The notes beneath the pieces were generated by a model, which ran no database searches, was not told the DNA's origin, and saw nothing but the letters and a program-made list of their open reading frames with translations. A stretch of DNA of 64,000 nucleotides, taken from assembly GCA_029168955.1 (NCBI GenBank), contig JAPDOI010000039.1:1922001-1986000 (forward strand), in the 5' to 3' direction. Made by a program: the position numbers and the translations under genes. Of this stretch, positions 10,361-22,245 are shown piece by piece. The DNA is from Aplectana chamaeleonis. Taxonomy: Eukaryota > Nematoda > Chromadorea > Rhabditida > Cosmocercidae. Every line of letters starts with the position of its first letter. Position 1 is the first letter of the stretch.

Positions 10361-10987
10361 CCTGAAAGTTTAGGTTCGTGGCAAAAGTAAAGATCTGGCA
10401 TGGCCATAGAAATATACTCAGTTAAAAAGGGAAGATAAAGAAAAATGAAAAAAGGTTTTGAAATATTCCTGAGAACGATTTGGCGTAGAATAGTTTGTTT
10501 TTTGGGAAATGAAGTGAAATAGTTGAAAGTATGATTTGGCAGTCGAGTTTGAACAAACTATTGATAAGAGTTGGGCAAAACGAGAGATCGCATTGTCTGT
10601 GCTTATCCGTAGATCATATCGAAGCAAAATCACGCGTGTTGATTTTACTTCACCTAATACGTGAAGACCGCCGCATTACAGCCCGGAAAAGTTCTGATGA
10701 TTCCCATTTCACGCGTGATTTCGCTTTGATATGTTCTACGGAGAAGCACAGACAAGGCGATCTCTCGTTTTGCACAACTCTTATCAATAGTTGGTTCAAA
10801 CTCGGCTGCCAAATCTTACTTTCAACTATTTCACTTCATTTCCCAAAAAACAAACTATTCTACGCCAAATCGTTCTCAGGAATATTTCAAAACCTTTTTT
10901 CATTTTTCTTTATCTTCCGTTTTTAACTGAGTAGATTTCTATGGCCATGCCAAATCTTTACTTTTGCCAGGAACCTAAATTTTCAGG
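10361..10987. mobile_element. Palindromic MITE, family P copy 2 (right end of giant element)
   Basis: Same termini as 1492-2162 (CCTGAAAGTTTAGGTTC... and its complement) and the same internal palindrome. It forms the right end of the giant inverted repeat. The sequence just inside it (10290-10360) is the reverse complement of 2163-2235. Confidence 0.8.
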
Positions 10988-11027
10988 AATCCTTCCTTTG
11001 CATTTATCTGCTTTTTGTTGATACGTT

Positions 11028-11283
11028 CTTTGCTCTAACTAATACGGATTTACATAACAAATTATTCCAATTTCGACTGACTCCATTTTTCACCGGTCAC
11101 AACCACCGTGAACATGTTCATACAACTGGACAACAAGTCCAGGCCAGAGATTTATGTCACTGGAATAAGGTGTTTTAGTGCGTTTTTAGCAGTTTTTTCG
11201 TAATTTCGGTAACACTCGGTGGCCAACGCTTTGTTTTGAGTGGAAAATTCCGCAACGAAAACCATCGTGACCATTGTCTTTAA
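11028..11283 (-). mobile_element. Truncated TTAAAGGCAGTG-family MITE
   Basis: It ends with CATCGTGACCATTGTCTTTAA, a diverged copy of the family end. The interior (TCACCGGTCACAACCACCGT, GTGTTTTAGTGCG...) matches 34414-34912, 35555-36050 and 47420-47907. The other end is missing. Confidence 0.75.
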
Positions 11284-11329
11284 GGCAACGTCCGGTCAAA
11301 CTCTGACCCTACCGAATTCTAGGTTTCTC

Positions 11330-11745
11330 TGAGAAAATTTGCATTGACCGTGGCGGGACGGCACCGCAACCCGAGACCGTGCCGTGCCGATGTAGCAACG
11401 GCACAGTGATCCGAGCCTGTGCCGCGACACTGCTGCAACGGCTCCGGAATCTTGGAAGATTCCTTCTTGTCCGCAACAGTACAGCAACGGCACCGCAATC
11501 ATGAACGGTACCGCGATAGCGAAGCGTGGGCCTCGCAACAGCTTCGCGCCGGCTTCGCGATATCACCGCGACACCACCGCTATAGTGGCAGACATGAAAA
11601 AAAAAGGTAAAGCGAATGATCACGCCCTGTGTTTATCACATGCACAGCTGGTATAAAAGGTGTCTCATCTCACTCGAGTCCTCATTCGGTATTCTGATGC
11701 CGGCCCTGGAAGGTGATTTCGAGTCCCTCTCCGGAGGCCAGCATA
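11330..11745 (+). repeat. Dispersed repeat D, copy 1
   Basis: About 400 bp that recurs in reverse complement at 41690-42110. Shared parts include GGAATCTTGGAAGATTCCTT, GATATCACCGCGACACCACC, CAGCTGGTATAAAAGGTGTC and GATGCCGGCCCTGGAAGGTG. A TATAAAA lies inside. It contains no recognised coding sequence and its termini are unclear. Confidence 0.7.
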
Positions 11746-13761
11746 TTTTTGACCGCTGGGGGATAGGGGATCCCACGGCTGGGGGTGGGGCGGTATTCGC
11801 CGCTGTACGCAGTGAGGATGCTCACCGCAGACCTCGGCTCACCGCAGACCTCGGCGAAGGCTAAGCCCTTGTCCGAACCTAGGTGGGGTTTTCTCTGGGG
11901 GGGGGGGCAGCCAGATTCAGGCACGGTCGCGGCCCGAATCCGGCACCGTCGAGATAGGGTTGAGGTAATTCCAGAACTGGTTTGGGAGCCGTCGCGTCCT
12001 GGTTGAGACACTGACGCGGGGTCGATGCAATGGCATAGCTGGTGGAGGGACTCTGGATAGACACTACCCTGCAGGCACCGATTAAGAGCCTTCAAAGCAG
12101 GGTTGGTCTGCCGCCGGTGCAAATTTTCTCAGAGTAGATAGTTTGGGCTGGCCTAGCTGACCTCTGTCTGGGCATAACTTATGACAATCTCTTAAATCTT
12201 ACATCTGGAGAAAACAGCCTTGAAGTCAGGGATTGCGGTAATCACAGAATGATAGTCGTCACCAGAATGTCGGTTTTTACACGACAGTTCAGAAGAATGC
12301 AAGGACGATGATTGACAATTGGACGATGAACAAACTTTTGTGACACGGTGGTGCACTGAAATGGTTGGAACAAACTGGAGAAGACGGTTTTTTGGCAGTT
12401 TTCGCACGTTGATTGAGATTACCCTCAGATTGTGCTCAGATTCAGGGAGAACCTCGAATTCGAAATTATGTCCAGTCTCTTACTTTAGGAGACATACCCG
12501 ATTGCCAGCTATGTAGTCGAAAAGGAGTTCAGGCGGAGTGTGAAGGCAAAGTTGTTTACCATGTAACTGAGCGGATTTGTCGAAATGTCCCGAACTCAAA
12601 GAACCATTGTGCGCTAATTTAGTGAGAGCACTGCAGCGAGGGCCGATATTTTATTGCCGGCGAGCGTCTCGTTCGTCTCGTAGATTGCCGCCGTTTTTCT
12701 ACTCCACTGGAGATTTTCGGTTCTATCCATTTGTCTTGCGATGAGGATGGGTTCTGTTTCGCGGAAGGGCTGCTTATGCATGTGTATATGAGCCGAATGA
12801 CGTTCCAATGCTCACGTTTTATGAGTTATTGTGTGAGGAAAACATAGCGAGCACTAGACGAGATATAATGTGGTCATAGAAGGAGGAAAACTGCCAAAGA
12901 GGAATTGCAGGAGAAAAAAGGTTTTTTGTGGCAACGCCTGCTTTAACTTCTTTAGAAATGGTAGATGTATAGAAAAACAAGCGACCTCATACAATACATT
13001 CCTTGTAATTCCTAGAACTGGGCATAAACAAAATAAGGTGTAATCAAATCACGCGGGTTTGTTTCGCAAGGGAAATTGCTACTGTTCCACGTGTTATGTC
13101 TGCTTTTTCAGTGTGATGTCAGGAAACTCAGTTTCCGAAGTCAGTAATTACTCCAGTTCACCATTTGTTGCACATCGCAGAGCTTACTTTCCGTCCTTGT
13201 TTAATACAGGCCAGTGCATAAATTGGCAAAGTGAGTGGAATGAAATCAATTTTCCCGTAATTTTTCTTGGATTAAAGATGGAGTACCAGAAAAGCGAAAA
13301 CCAGCATTTTCGACACGTGGGTTTGTTTCCTCATCCAGGTTGAGAAGCTGGAAAAGCTGCTAGGAACATCTGTGAAATATAAAGAGAGGGTCTGATAAGT
13401 CATCTCCCTGCACAAAAGGGGTAGCAAGGTACAGAAGAAGGCAACTTCAAACAACATGCTGGTCGACAAAGACTTCTATGTAGCACGAGCACACCACGAG
13501 AATAAGGGTATTCAACGGAAAAGGCTCCAGCGACGAGGCCAACTTCTAAATATAGTGAAACCCAAGACAAAACCAGGCCTCACGTTGAAAACGTCGTCAT
13601 ATCCGTTGTCCAGAAGCTTCAGATGAAAGTTCTGCAGCGCACATCATACATATTTTCGGATCTACCACAATAAGATTTTCAGCACATTCGTGGTTGAAAA
13701 ACGTCTTACTCTATAACGCCTGATCATATACGTCTACTTTTCGTTTAAAAAAAGTAGCTCT
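11746..13761. other. No supported gene
   Basis: Short frames here (for example 12413-12622 with a CxxC-like pair and 13059-13343) show no recognisable domain and no matched splice pattern. A short direct repeat, CACCGCAGACCTCGGC, is duplicated near 11821-11855, next to GC-rich sequence. Confidence 0.5.
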
Positions 13762-13908
13762 GGGGTCTTATGCATGAACGTTTTAAATGGGGTCAGGCTA
13801 TCATATCAGTCATTATCATCACAAAACACTCTTTTAGATCAACTTTGGTAGTGGTATCGAGTGATATGCTAGCCTAACTCCTTTTAAAACGTTCATGCGT
13901 ACGACCCC
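13762..13908. mobile_element. Short Harbinger-like MITE (147 bp)
   Basis: Near-perfect terminal inverted repeats GGGGTCTTATGCATGAACGT and ACGTTCATGCGTACGACCCC, with further pairing inside (GTCAGGCTATCATATC with GATATGCTAGCCTAAC). The GGGGTCGTAT-type end resembles the 46330-48811 element. I see no clear 3-bp target duplication, so the superfamily is tentative. Confidence 0.65.
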
Positions 13909-13987
13909 AGGTTATTGGACAGCCTTTGGCATATATATGCAATAAATTGCTAATGTTCTCAGAGCTCCCAGGTATTAGGAAACACCT

Positions 13988-14810
13988 TTTCTTTTGAGAC
14001 CGCTATTCTGAAAAGAAGCCAGCGCGTAAGCCGTCTTACTACAGACCTGTTAGTGTAACTTCTCTTTTTTCCGAATTTTTGAACAAATTGTCAAAAAAAA
14101 ACATTGTGGAACATATTGATTTTTTTTTTGATTTCTGCGGCTCAGCATATTTTCGCGAGGTAAGATCAGTGGACATCAGTTTGCTAGAGGGTTCAGAGGA
14201 CTGAACCAGCCTAATTGATGAGAAGAAATGCGGTGATGTCATGTTTTTTGATTTTTCGCAAGCTTTTGATTGTGTTTTAGTCATAAAAAATTGATGCATA
14301 AAATTAAACAGATTGGTCTACATCCGCTTTTGGAGGGAGGGTTGGGTGAATATGTTGCACGGAGAACGTTACAGATTAAGGTGAACAACGTTATGTCACC
14401 GGTTAAAAACGTAATTAGTGGTTTTCCCCAGGGTGGCATTTCATCTCCCATTCTTTTTACAATTTATACTGCTGATATTTGCCTCCTTTTCCAAAACCCG
14501 CGAAATGCTTGCAAACGATCCGCGGATGATCTCAAAATATACTGTGAATTTATGGAAGGTTATCCATTTTGCCTTCAGCGGGCCATCGACAGTATTGAGG
14601 ATTGGTCAAAAACTTGGCAACTGCCTCTAGCTCCCGGAATGACAAACTTTTCAGAGTAGAGCGATTCCTCCCAACCCGCATATGAATTAAATGGCTCAAC
14701 CATACCAATGGTGAAATACCAGGTAGTCGATTTAGGACTCCACTATAACAATGCACTAGATTTTTCTTATCACTTAAAATGATTACTACAGGCATTCTAC
14801 ACCAGATCGC
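13988..14810 (+). pseudogene. CR1-type reverse transcriptase, 5' piece of split remnant
   Basis: Three-frame reading gives successive non-LTR reverse transcriptase blocks: YRPVSVTSLF near 14038, CGDVMFFDFSQAFD near 14231 (catalytic Asp), GFPQGGISSPILF near 14422, and a SADDLKIY block near 14520 where Phe or Tyr normally precedes ADD. The region then reads VVDLGLHYNNALDFSYHL. The remnant carries stops and frame changes. The 3' portion of the same protein type resumes at 16801 after a foreign segment. The nearest family by motif order is CR1 (nematode Sam/Frodo-like); this rests on recognition only. Confidence 0.8.
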
Positions 14811-14849
14811 GACAACAGCTAGCTTATATGGTGCTACTCTGCCAACGCG

Positions 14850-16090
14850 TACCTAGATGCCTTCGAGGGCGCGGCCTGTAACGCCGCCCCATTCCATGTA
14901 GCGAGAATTCACGGAATTTAGCTACGATAGCTAAAACCCGCATGTTCTTGTGGAAAGAAAGAAAAATAAATTTGAGTCAGAATAACGAAATCAAAAGTAA
15001 AATACCCGAGCGACATCGAGATCTTATAAAACCATATAAAATAATTGTGATGATCAAAACCTCAACAAATGGAAACAAGAAATGTTGAACAATCAAAATA
15101 TGAAGAAGAACCGTAAAACAATAAGCCACTCACCCCTACTCAAGAGCCGCGGAAAATTGATGAATATGGAATGTCACCTCATATGAACCTCATATTTTAC
15201 GGCGAGCGGAAAGTTATCTTATTTAATAAAAAAAAACTAGGACTCCGTCCATTCATGAAAATGCCGGTGATAATTGAGTGAGTTTTTTATTTGAATACTC
15301 GAATAGATGGTAATAGCAGTGTTAAGGGTAGGACAGAAATCTACCTTTTCATCAGTTATGGAAACCTTGCCCCTCACGTAATGTTTGATGCCAAGGACAG
15401 CTGAAACCATTTCGGCTCTGAGGAAATACTAGGATTAATCGGAAAATGGAAACTATTCAACCCAACACTCTATTACGCATCATCTGGGCATTCAGCAACG
15501 CGAATAGCCGCATAACAACCTACATGCTTAGTAATGCACATGGCACAAGTGACAGTCGACAGGATAGCGCAGTGGCATTGCTCCCCGTTGTGGAGTGCGC
15601 GGAGAATGGTTCGGTCTTGCGTGAATGGGAAGTTTTGAATGAAGCGTTGAAATCAACTCACCATCTTCTGTCCATCACATCACCCTCTGACAACCGAAGT
15701 TGCGCTCGAGTGCCACTTCGACATTAATGTTACCACCCCCGGTGTCGCTCTGTGGGACACCATGGTGAGGATAATTTCGACCATTGCGATACTGCAGGCC
15801 GTGGGGAAGAAACGGCGATGCTGAAGATCGCAGCTGGGATCGCCTTTCTAGTACGGATCAGGACTGGCTGGGTCGATCGACCGAGTGCTGTAACGAGAAT
15901 TTGCGTAGAATATGCGGGTGCCGTAGCGAGAATTTACGTAGAATATACGGGCGGTGTAGCTAAAAATTCACCAACTAAGGCTAAACTTTCCGTAATTTAC
16001 GTGAAATCTCGGGTCAAAATTAGACTAGATGCCTCCGAAACCCTGGGCATCTCCGGTTTCCATGTGAGGCATCTAGCTACGCGCTGTTAG
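14850..16090 (+). mobile_element. Dispersed repeat A, copy 1 (inserted into CR1 remnant)
   Basis: It begins CTAGATGCCTTCGAGGGCG and ends near GTGAGGCATCTAG, so a short CTAGATGCC inverted repeat bounds it. It shares AAGGATAATTTCGA-like and GCGAGAATTTACGTAGAATA segments with copies at 26270-27015 (plus) and 39780-40240 (minus). A 33-bp direct repeat (GTAGCGAGAATTTACGTAGA...) occurs two to three times around 15885-15960. No coding capacity. Superfamily unknown. Confidence 0.6.
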
Positions 16091-16092
16091 AG

Positions 16093-16800
16093 TACGATAA
16101 ATGCCGACAAAACGAAGGCGATGACAAGTGATGGGTCACAAGCCGCAGTCTGCCTTCAAGTTGCCTAGATTGAGCAAATGGATCACTGCAAGTACCTTGG
16201 CTCCGTCACTCAAGAAAATAAGATCGCCTCAACAGCTGAAGTTCAGAGCAGGATTGGCCAAGCTGTTTCTGCTTTTGGAGCACTAAACTGGTGCTTATGG
16301 AGGCGTGAGAGAGTAGCCGTTGGAACGAAGATGAGGATTTACCGTTCGCTTGTCGTGCCAGTATTGCTGTATGGAGCTGAGACGTGGACACTGCTGAAAT
16401 CGGTTCTTCAGAAACTCGAAGTTTCTCAAATGCGATGTCTCCGACGGATCCTTCGCGTGTCTTTACGCGACCATGTCATGAATGAGAATATCTGCCTACG
16501 TTGCGAGGACCAACCCACGATCGAATGCGAAGTCAGAAAACGTAGGTTGCGCTGGTTTGGTCATGTTTGCCGGATGCCAATAGAACGCCTGCCTCACAAG
16601 TTGCTCTTCAGGCAACGACCGTTGGAATGGAAAGTGCAACGATCGGCGCCCAGAAAGACTTGGATTGAGCAGGTGGAAAATTTTTCGGCGAAGCGCAGAC
16701 TGTCTGTGGCTGATGCGAGACTAATGGCACTGGATGGCTCTGCGTGGAAGGCATTTGTTCGTGATGCACATCTCCCCATGGCACCCACAGCGGCGTACTG
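16093..16800 (+). pseudogene. RTE-like reverse transcriptase, C-terminal fragment
   Basis: Reads INADKTKAM, then a stop, then CKYLGSVTQ, AEVQSRIGQAVSAFGAL, LLYGAETWTLL and a tail ending APTAAYWLHG. These are the post-catalytic blocks (thumb-like and C-terminal region) of RTE-superfamily retrotransposon proteins. The catalytic YADD block is absent because the 5' part is missing, as expected for a 5'-truncated insertion. It abuts repeat A on the left and the CR1 remnant on the right, so the three are nested. Confidence 0.78.
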
Positions 16801-17400
16801 GCTCCACGGTACTTCCGTGTTCAACCCTCATAAAACGAAAGGCATTCAGCTGATTGAGAGAGTTCAAAACAACTATACGCAAAAACCTGTGATAAGACAG
16901 AACGGATTCCTTTTTCTCTCTCACTCCCAAAATAAGAAACAAATTTTTTGGTCTCCATTCAGTATTTGCGAAGAAAGTTTACCGATGTTTGCTGGGTTTC
17001 CAAGATACTATCTGGTCGGGTTTCTGTGCGCACGTCTAAATTCTATAAGCTCGTTTCTTCGAAGACTAGAGGCACTTCATATGAAACATGGAACTCCAAG
17101 CCAAGGTTAGACACTAGGGCACATTCATTTACAGCCCGAGCGAGATCTGCTCAATTAGCTCTAAAATCTGACTGTCTTCCTTCAACGCGGAGTTTCTCTT
17201 TTTCTGAACGAATGGCAAAAAAGTCTCCGCTCGAGTTTTAAGTTCTATGGTGCTGCGAATGTGTTTCTCAGATCTCAATTTGTGAATGAATCATGTTGTC
17301 AGCCTTTCGATTCCTTATTTATATTTGTGTGCTGTTTTTGCTGTATTATTCTATAACGGCTGTCTCAAATGATCGTAAATAAACCAAATTAAATCAAATC
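16801..17400 (+). pseudogene. CR1-type reverse transcriptase, 3' piece of split remnant
   Basis: Reads TSVFNPHKTKGIQLIERVQN, then after frame changes ARSAQLALKSDCLPSTRSFS and ERMAKK, the usual C-terminal blocks of CR1/jockey-group proteins. The sequence ends in an AAATC-type microsatellite (AAATTAAATCAAATCAATAA) near 17380-17405, which fits a CR1 3' end. It completes the protein type begun at 13988-14810. A stretch of perhaps 60-100 residues between the two pieces is not visible. Confidence 0.75.
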
Positions 17401-19780
17401 AATAAGATTATCACTATTTCTCCGTAAAACGAAGAAAGCAGGTGTTGGAATTGCCGATTAATGCGTCCTATGCTCCATTTGTAAGCCTGGACAACCATTT
17501 TGAGCCACATTTGTCTAGAAAGAGTTCATGACAGTCATTTATGTAAATGTGTAGAACAGAAAAAGAATTATCGAATGGCTTACCCACAATAAAGACATTG
17601 TACGCGTAGAAAAGCATGTATTATTTTTTCATGTTTTTGTATAGTTCGGCCTCGTCAGTGAACGAAAATTTCGGAAGAGTGAAAAAAAAAACCTTCGAAA
17701 GGGTAAAGAAACCCTGAAAAAACCCTCATTCGTAAAGAAAGACGAGCTCGAATGCACTGTAAAAATGGATTTAAGTTTCGCGCCAAAATCGTTTTTGAGT
17801 TTTTTTTTGGGAGACCACGTCACTGGCATTTTTGAAGTTTTCTTGCATTTGGGGTTTGTACCACGATTGTTTTCCATGCTGTTTGGCGGTAGCATCAATA
17901 TTCTATGAAAAAATGTTAGATGATCGAACCAGAACTGCTAGATGCCTGACCCCACATCAGTTTTCATTCAGGTGGCCATAATTTTTTAAGGCAGCGTCCG
18001 CGCAGAAAACCGCACTTGGTTTTTTTTCTTCTCAATCCGATGTTTGAACCAAGTGGAGATAGCTGGCAGAGCTTAAGAGCTCAATGCTGCGCATTCATAA
18101 TGCTATAGCCGCTTTAAAACCGCTCTGTGGTCTGAAAAAGCGTTTTCCCGGTCTATCACGCAGCAGAAGCGCCCCGACAGACCGAGGAAATCCAAAATTC
18201 CAAATCCTCGCGTTCAAACTTGTGTATTGAAGGCTTCTTATTTTTAGAGAATTCTTGACAATGAAAAGGTCAAAAGAAATAATCAACCTTATAGTTGTAC
18301 CATTCAGATAAATTCGAACCAATATATTCGAATAATTGCCATTCGAATACGTATTCATTATCGGAATTTCTAAAATCGCACTATTCGAATACTATTCGAA
18401 AATCGGACCTCAAAAAAAGAGGCCATTCGAACCTATTCAAAAAGCGAACCTCAAAAAAAAACAGTCCATTCGAGTTCATTCTATATTCGATATTTACTAT
18501 TCAAATGGACATTCGAATAGTTTTAATTCCAAATTATTTCGAATAAATCTGCCCCGTCGTCGCTATTTAAAGGAAGTGATCACGATGAAAAACCCAGCGG
18601 ACGAAAACATAAGAACGTAAAAACCAATCGAACAGAGGTCGACACGACGCGGTCGCGTCGCGGCTTCAGTGCAGTTCAATTGGAGCGCCGTTTCCTCATC
18701 TCGTCTTTTTCTTCGCCCATTGCCCAAGATACTGGTGTGCCTCCGATAGACCATAGGGGGAAGAAGTTTTATTCAGTTCTCTTTAAAGCTGTTTTCTTCT
18801 AATATTTTTAGGCGATAAGCAAGCAACGCCGATGACTAGCACGACTTCAAGTAGGCTTCAACTATGAAGTTACACTGAATAACCTGGGTTAAGCGAGTAT
18901 TTTATCTGCGACAGTTTGAGTGGCGATTCTGAGAGGCGATGATTTGCTCGCAAATTTTAAAATTCTGGAGTCACTTTCGATGCTCAAAAGACGGCCACTA
19001 GTGTACTTTGGGAAGCGATGAAGGCATGGAATAAAGCTGACCTATATTTGGGATGGGAAAATGAGTGCACATTCGGGAAAAGCCTGAACCGATGGAATTT
19101 CAAAAAATCACATTCTGTCGGTCGTCTGCTTGAAGAAGTGGAAATCGTTGATTAGATAGAAGTGACTTGCATGCCTTTTTATGCTTTGCTGCTCGCTAAA
19201 CCGGCTCAAGGGGAGGTCGAAAAACGTGAGAATGGAAGTCAATTGTCGGTAATCAGTCAAAAAGGGAGAAAAACCTAGACTAGTGGCGAAACCTCGATCA
19301 TGGTAAAAAGTCATGCACCACGAATTTTCCACCAATGCCTGCATGCAGTATTACCTAATGCTCAGTACTGACTTTGAAATTTCGCGGTGATGTACCTCTC
19401 ACATCACGTCTTGCCTTCTGGCCAAAATTTAGAGGAATTTCTAGGTCCCTCTGCAAGCGTTCGTTTCGGGTCCGTAATTTTTTAGATTTTCAAACGAAAT
19501 GTTCAATTTCGAGCTAAAACCCTGACGAGCTCCGCACCACCGTTGAGAAACTGGGCAAGCGCGCTTGACCTTGCACTAGGAAGAAAGAGACAATATTCAT
19601 CACACGTGCGTGGGTGTCAATTTCACGAATATCCAATAATCAAGACGACCCTGTTGCCAACTATTGTAGTACAAAATATGTATAGAAGGATAAAACGTGG
19701 ATATACATGAGCGCGGATAGGAAGCCCCAAACGTAACACAACCATATGACACCTTACAACACAGAACGACGGAGCTACAA
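17401..19780. other. Non-coding stretch with AT-rich TTCGAA cluster
   Basis: No supported gene. At about 18295-18545 the sequence is AT-rich and carries many ATTCGAA/TTCGAAT motifs in both orientations. At 18608-18665 is a segment shared with 54484-54541, centred on CGACACGACGCGGTCGCGTC, which marks an end fragment of the 54429-56439 element family. Confidence 0.55.
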
Positions 19781-20324
19781 TTTCTGAAAATTTAGCTCCC
19801 TGGCATTGTAACGATTCAGAGTTTTAAAATAACCTCGAAATATCTTGAAATTTCTTAAAAAATGATTTGGCGTAAAATAGCCTGGAGTAGTAAAAAAGCT
19901 AGGAAATGAAGTGAAATAACTACAAATACGATTTGGCGGTCAATAATAAACAAACTAGCGATAAGTAAAGACAAAGGGATCAGATTTTACAAGCTTCTTC
20001 GCTAAACTTATCAAAGCAAAATCAAGCGCGCAAAAAAAGCTAGGTGAACGCAACGCTCCATTCCATATCGCGCTTGATTTTGCTTTGATAAGTTTAACGG
20101 AGAAGCTTGTAAAATCTGATCCCTCTGTCTTTACTTATCGCTAGTTTGTTTATTATTGACCGCCAACTCGTATTTTTAGTTACTTCACTGCATTTCCTAG
20201 CTTTTTTACTACTTCAGGCTATTTTACGCCAAATCATTTTTTAAGAAATTTCAAGACATTTTTGAAACTTTTTTTTGACATTACGAAATCGTTAATTTTG
20301 CCAGGAAGCTAAATTTTCAGAAAT
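19781..20324. mobile_element. Palindromic MITE, family P copy 3
   Basis: Ends TTTCTGAAAATTTAGCTCCC and its near complement, with a palindromic interior: the segment CAAGCTTCTTCGCTAAACTT near 19990 pairs with AAGTTTAACGGAGAAGCTTG near 20087. It shares AAGCAAAATCA and GCCAAATC motifs with copies 1 and 2. Diverged but the same architecture. Confidence 0.72.
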
Positions 20325-21000
20325 TGGCGTATGAATTTTAATTCCTCTGCTGGTTAATAGGTGTCGCTTTCAGTACTTTTCTACCAACCTGTATTTCAAC
20401 AACCTTTCGAACGTGCCGAAGCGAAAGTTCTGATGCCATTCTAAAAGTTTAATTACGCTGAATCTGCTTTTGCGAAATATGGAATGAATGCACTATCTAA
20501 TCTTATCCTTTTGCACAGCTGCATTGATGTTTCTTTGGCGATGGTGTTTTATTGCCCACTATTTCGGGGCCAAATTCAGTGTGTGCCTTTACGGACACGC
20601 GCTCACAGCACGTCACGCATCGGATCGGTACGAGCCTTCTAGCCTGATAAGCTGATCGACTGAATTCTTTCTAATTTTTTGTCAGTTCTTCTCAACTCTT
20701 AGGCATTGTTCTGACTGATTTTCAACGAAATACTCTATGGTTAATAGGCAAGCTTTGCTCACTAATGTTTTGATTTCAGGATTAGCGGGAAACGTCGGCA
20801 ACGGATAGGATTCTTCAATATTCGGTGAGCTTTTTTCTTTTAGTGCTGATACCCAATTGAAAGTCGTTCTGTGTGGTTTGTTGTCACAGTTCAAATGAAA
20901 AACGAAAGAAAAACAAATAGCATTTAGCAGGGTTTCTGGTGAACTGGGTCAACCTGGACAGTTAAAATAGAATAATGTCTATGATCAATGAAAGAGTCGT
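20325..21000. other. No supported gene
   Basis: Only short frames without recognisable domains. Nothing else noted. Confidence 0.5.
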
Positions 21001-21350
21001 TTAAAGGCACAGTCCAACCTCGGAGTCGTTTTTCTGTTTTTCCACTGATCGTGAAAATGATCACACGATTTAAATAATACCTCTAAAGTCATTCAAAACC
21101 CCAAAAGCCCCTGGGAAGGGAGTTGTGGCCCCTCAAGAGTTTTCTAAATTTGAGAGGCGATAGAATGGAGGACGAGTTGTCCGGTTTTTAAACTTCCGTC
21201 AGTCGCAACCGATCTGAGGGAGTGGGCCAGAATAACAGGAGAGTCTGGGAATGAAGGGAAGACCAGGGCTGTTGATCGAAAACCTTCGATCATCTTGCAA
21301 CTGCTGAGGTCGAGAGATTGTCAAAGAGGGCGTGGTTTTAAAATGACATG
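21001..21350 (+). mobile_element. Diverged TTAAAGGCA-family MITE, subfamily 2
   Basis: Begins TTAAAGGCACAGTCC. The interior parallels 46880-47350, including GTCGTTTTTCTGTTTTT, GTTGTGGCCCCTCAA, GAGGACGAGTTGTCCG and GGGAATGAAGGGAAGA. The far end is not clearly preserved. Confidence 0.6.
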
Positions 21351-22245
21351 AGTCAAGAATAAGTAATACGGATCTGGTTCCAATTAAGTTACAACACGAA
21401 ATGAAAGAAGGCTGACCAAAATTGAGAGTTTCACCCGTTACCTACATTTCCCGCAATTCCTAAAATCAAAACATTAGCAAATGAATCCTACAACGCATCC
21501 TCTGGTTCGGAGACTAATTTGCTATGTTCCTTCGCGCGTTTATGCGGAGCGAGGTTAGAGACAGCGAGAAAGTGTGGGGAGAAGCAGACGCAGCACACCC
21601 GCGCAGACGCACGTTATGAACGGAAATAAATTTCCCTCCGAAACAAAGGATACATACATAGATATTGAGAATGGTCAGAATAAGGCCTTAGAAACGAAAC
21701 AAAATTGAAAACTGGAGAAAAACCCACCCGATCAGCTGTTGCGGCGTGGAAGCAGCGAAAGCGTTGTAATTGCACACACTGAATTTGACCCCGAAATAGA
21801 GGGTACGTGGTAAATTTTTTAAATGTTTCCTTATTTATTTTGAGGTCAATTCTGAAATGAGTGAAGATAGATGGAACAGAGTCAGCCGACACAAAATAGG
21901 GGATAAGTCGTCCAAAATTACGGGAGGGCGCGGAATCTCGTCCGCGTTTCGGATCTCTACGTATGGGAGGTACTGTGTTTCAAGTGATTCTAAACGTCTT
22001 TTCACCGCTGTTTTCTAGTACAGTCACAAGATGTGGGCTCAATATTCGGCTAAATATACTCAAAAGTAACAATTATCGTAAACACTGCCACTTTTGAGGA
22101 ATAGATGTGTTCACTCTCTGCAACTTCAATCGTACAAATTACAAAATTCCTAGCCAGATGCTTCTCTTAGTTGTGCATACCATAATCATCCCTGTGGAAT
22201 TTTCTTACCTTTAAAGTCAGGGAGCTCAAGTACATAACTAGAGAG
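21351..22245. other. No supported gene
   Basis: Mixed non-coding sequence. Nothing recognised. Confidence 0.5.

Larger units (their letters stand above)
1492..10987. mobile_element. Giant nested inverted-repeat (foldback-like) element, about 9.5 kb
   Basis: Blocks of the left side recur in reverse order and reverse complement on the right side. In order from outside to centre they are: a palindromic end module (1492-2162 with 10361-10987), a 60-80 bp spacer (2163-2235 with 10290-10360), a minisatellite (2235-2490 with 5490-5683 plus 8968-10290), a conserved spacer with a TATA box (2490-2810 with 5180-5500), a second minisatellite block (2960-3075 with 4425-5185), and a unique arm (3080-3671 with 3859-4400). 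The centre is a truncated MITE (3693-3858). The arms differ in length because the right arm has an expanded minisatellite and an RTE insertion. No transposase is visible, so the mobilising machinery is unknown. It may equally be a genomic inverted duplication. Confidence 0.75.

Noticed and set aside
12413..12622. Possible small zinc-finger exon with a CxxC pair
   Set aside because: Only one CxxC pair, no matched splice sites and no recognisable family.
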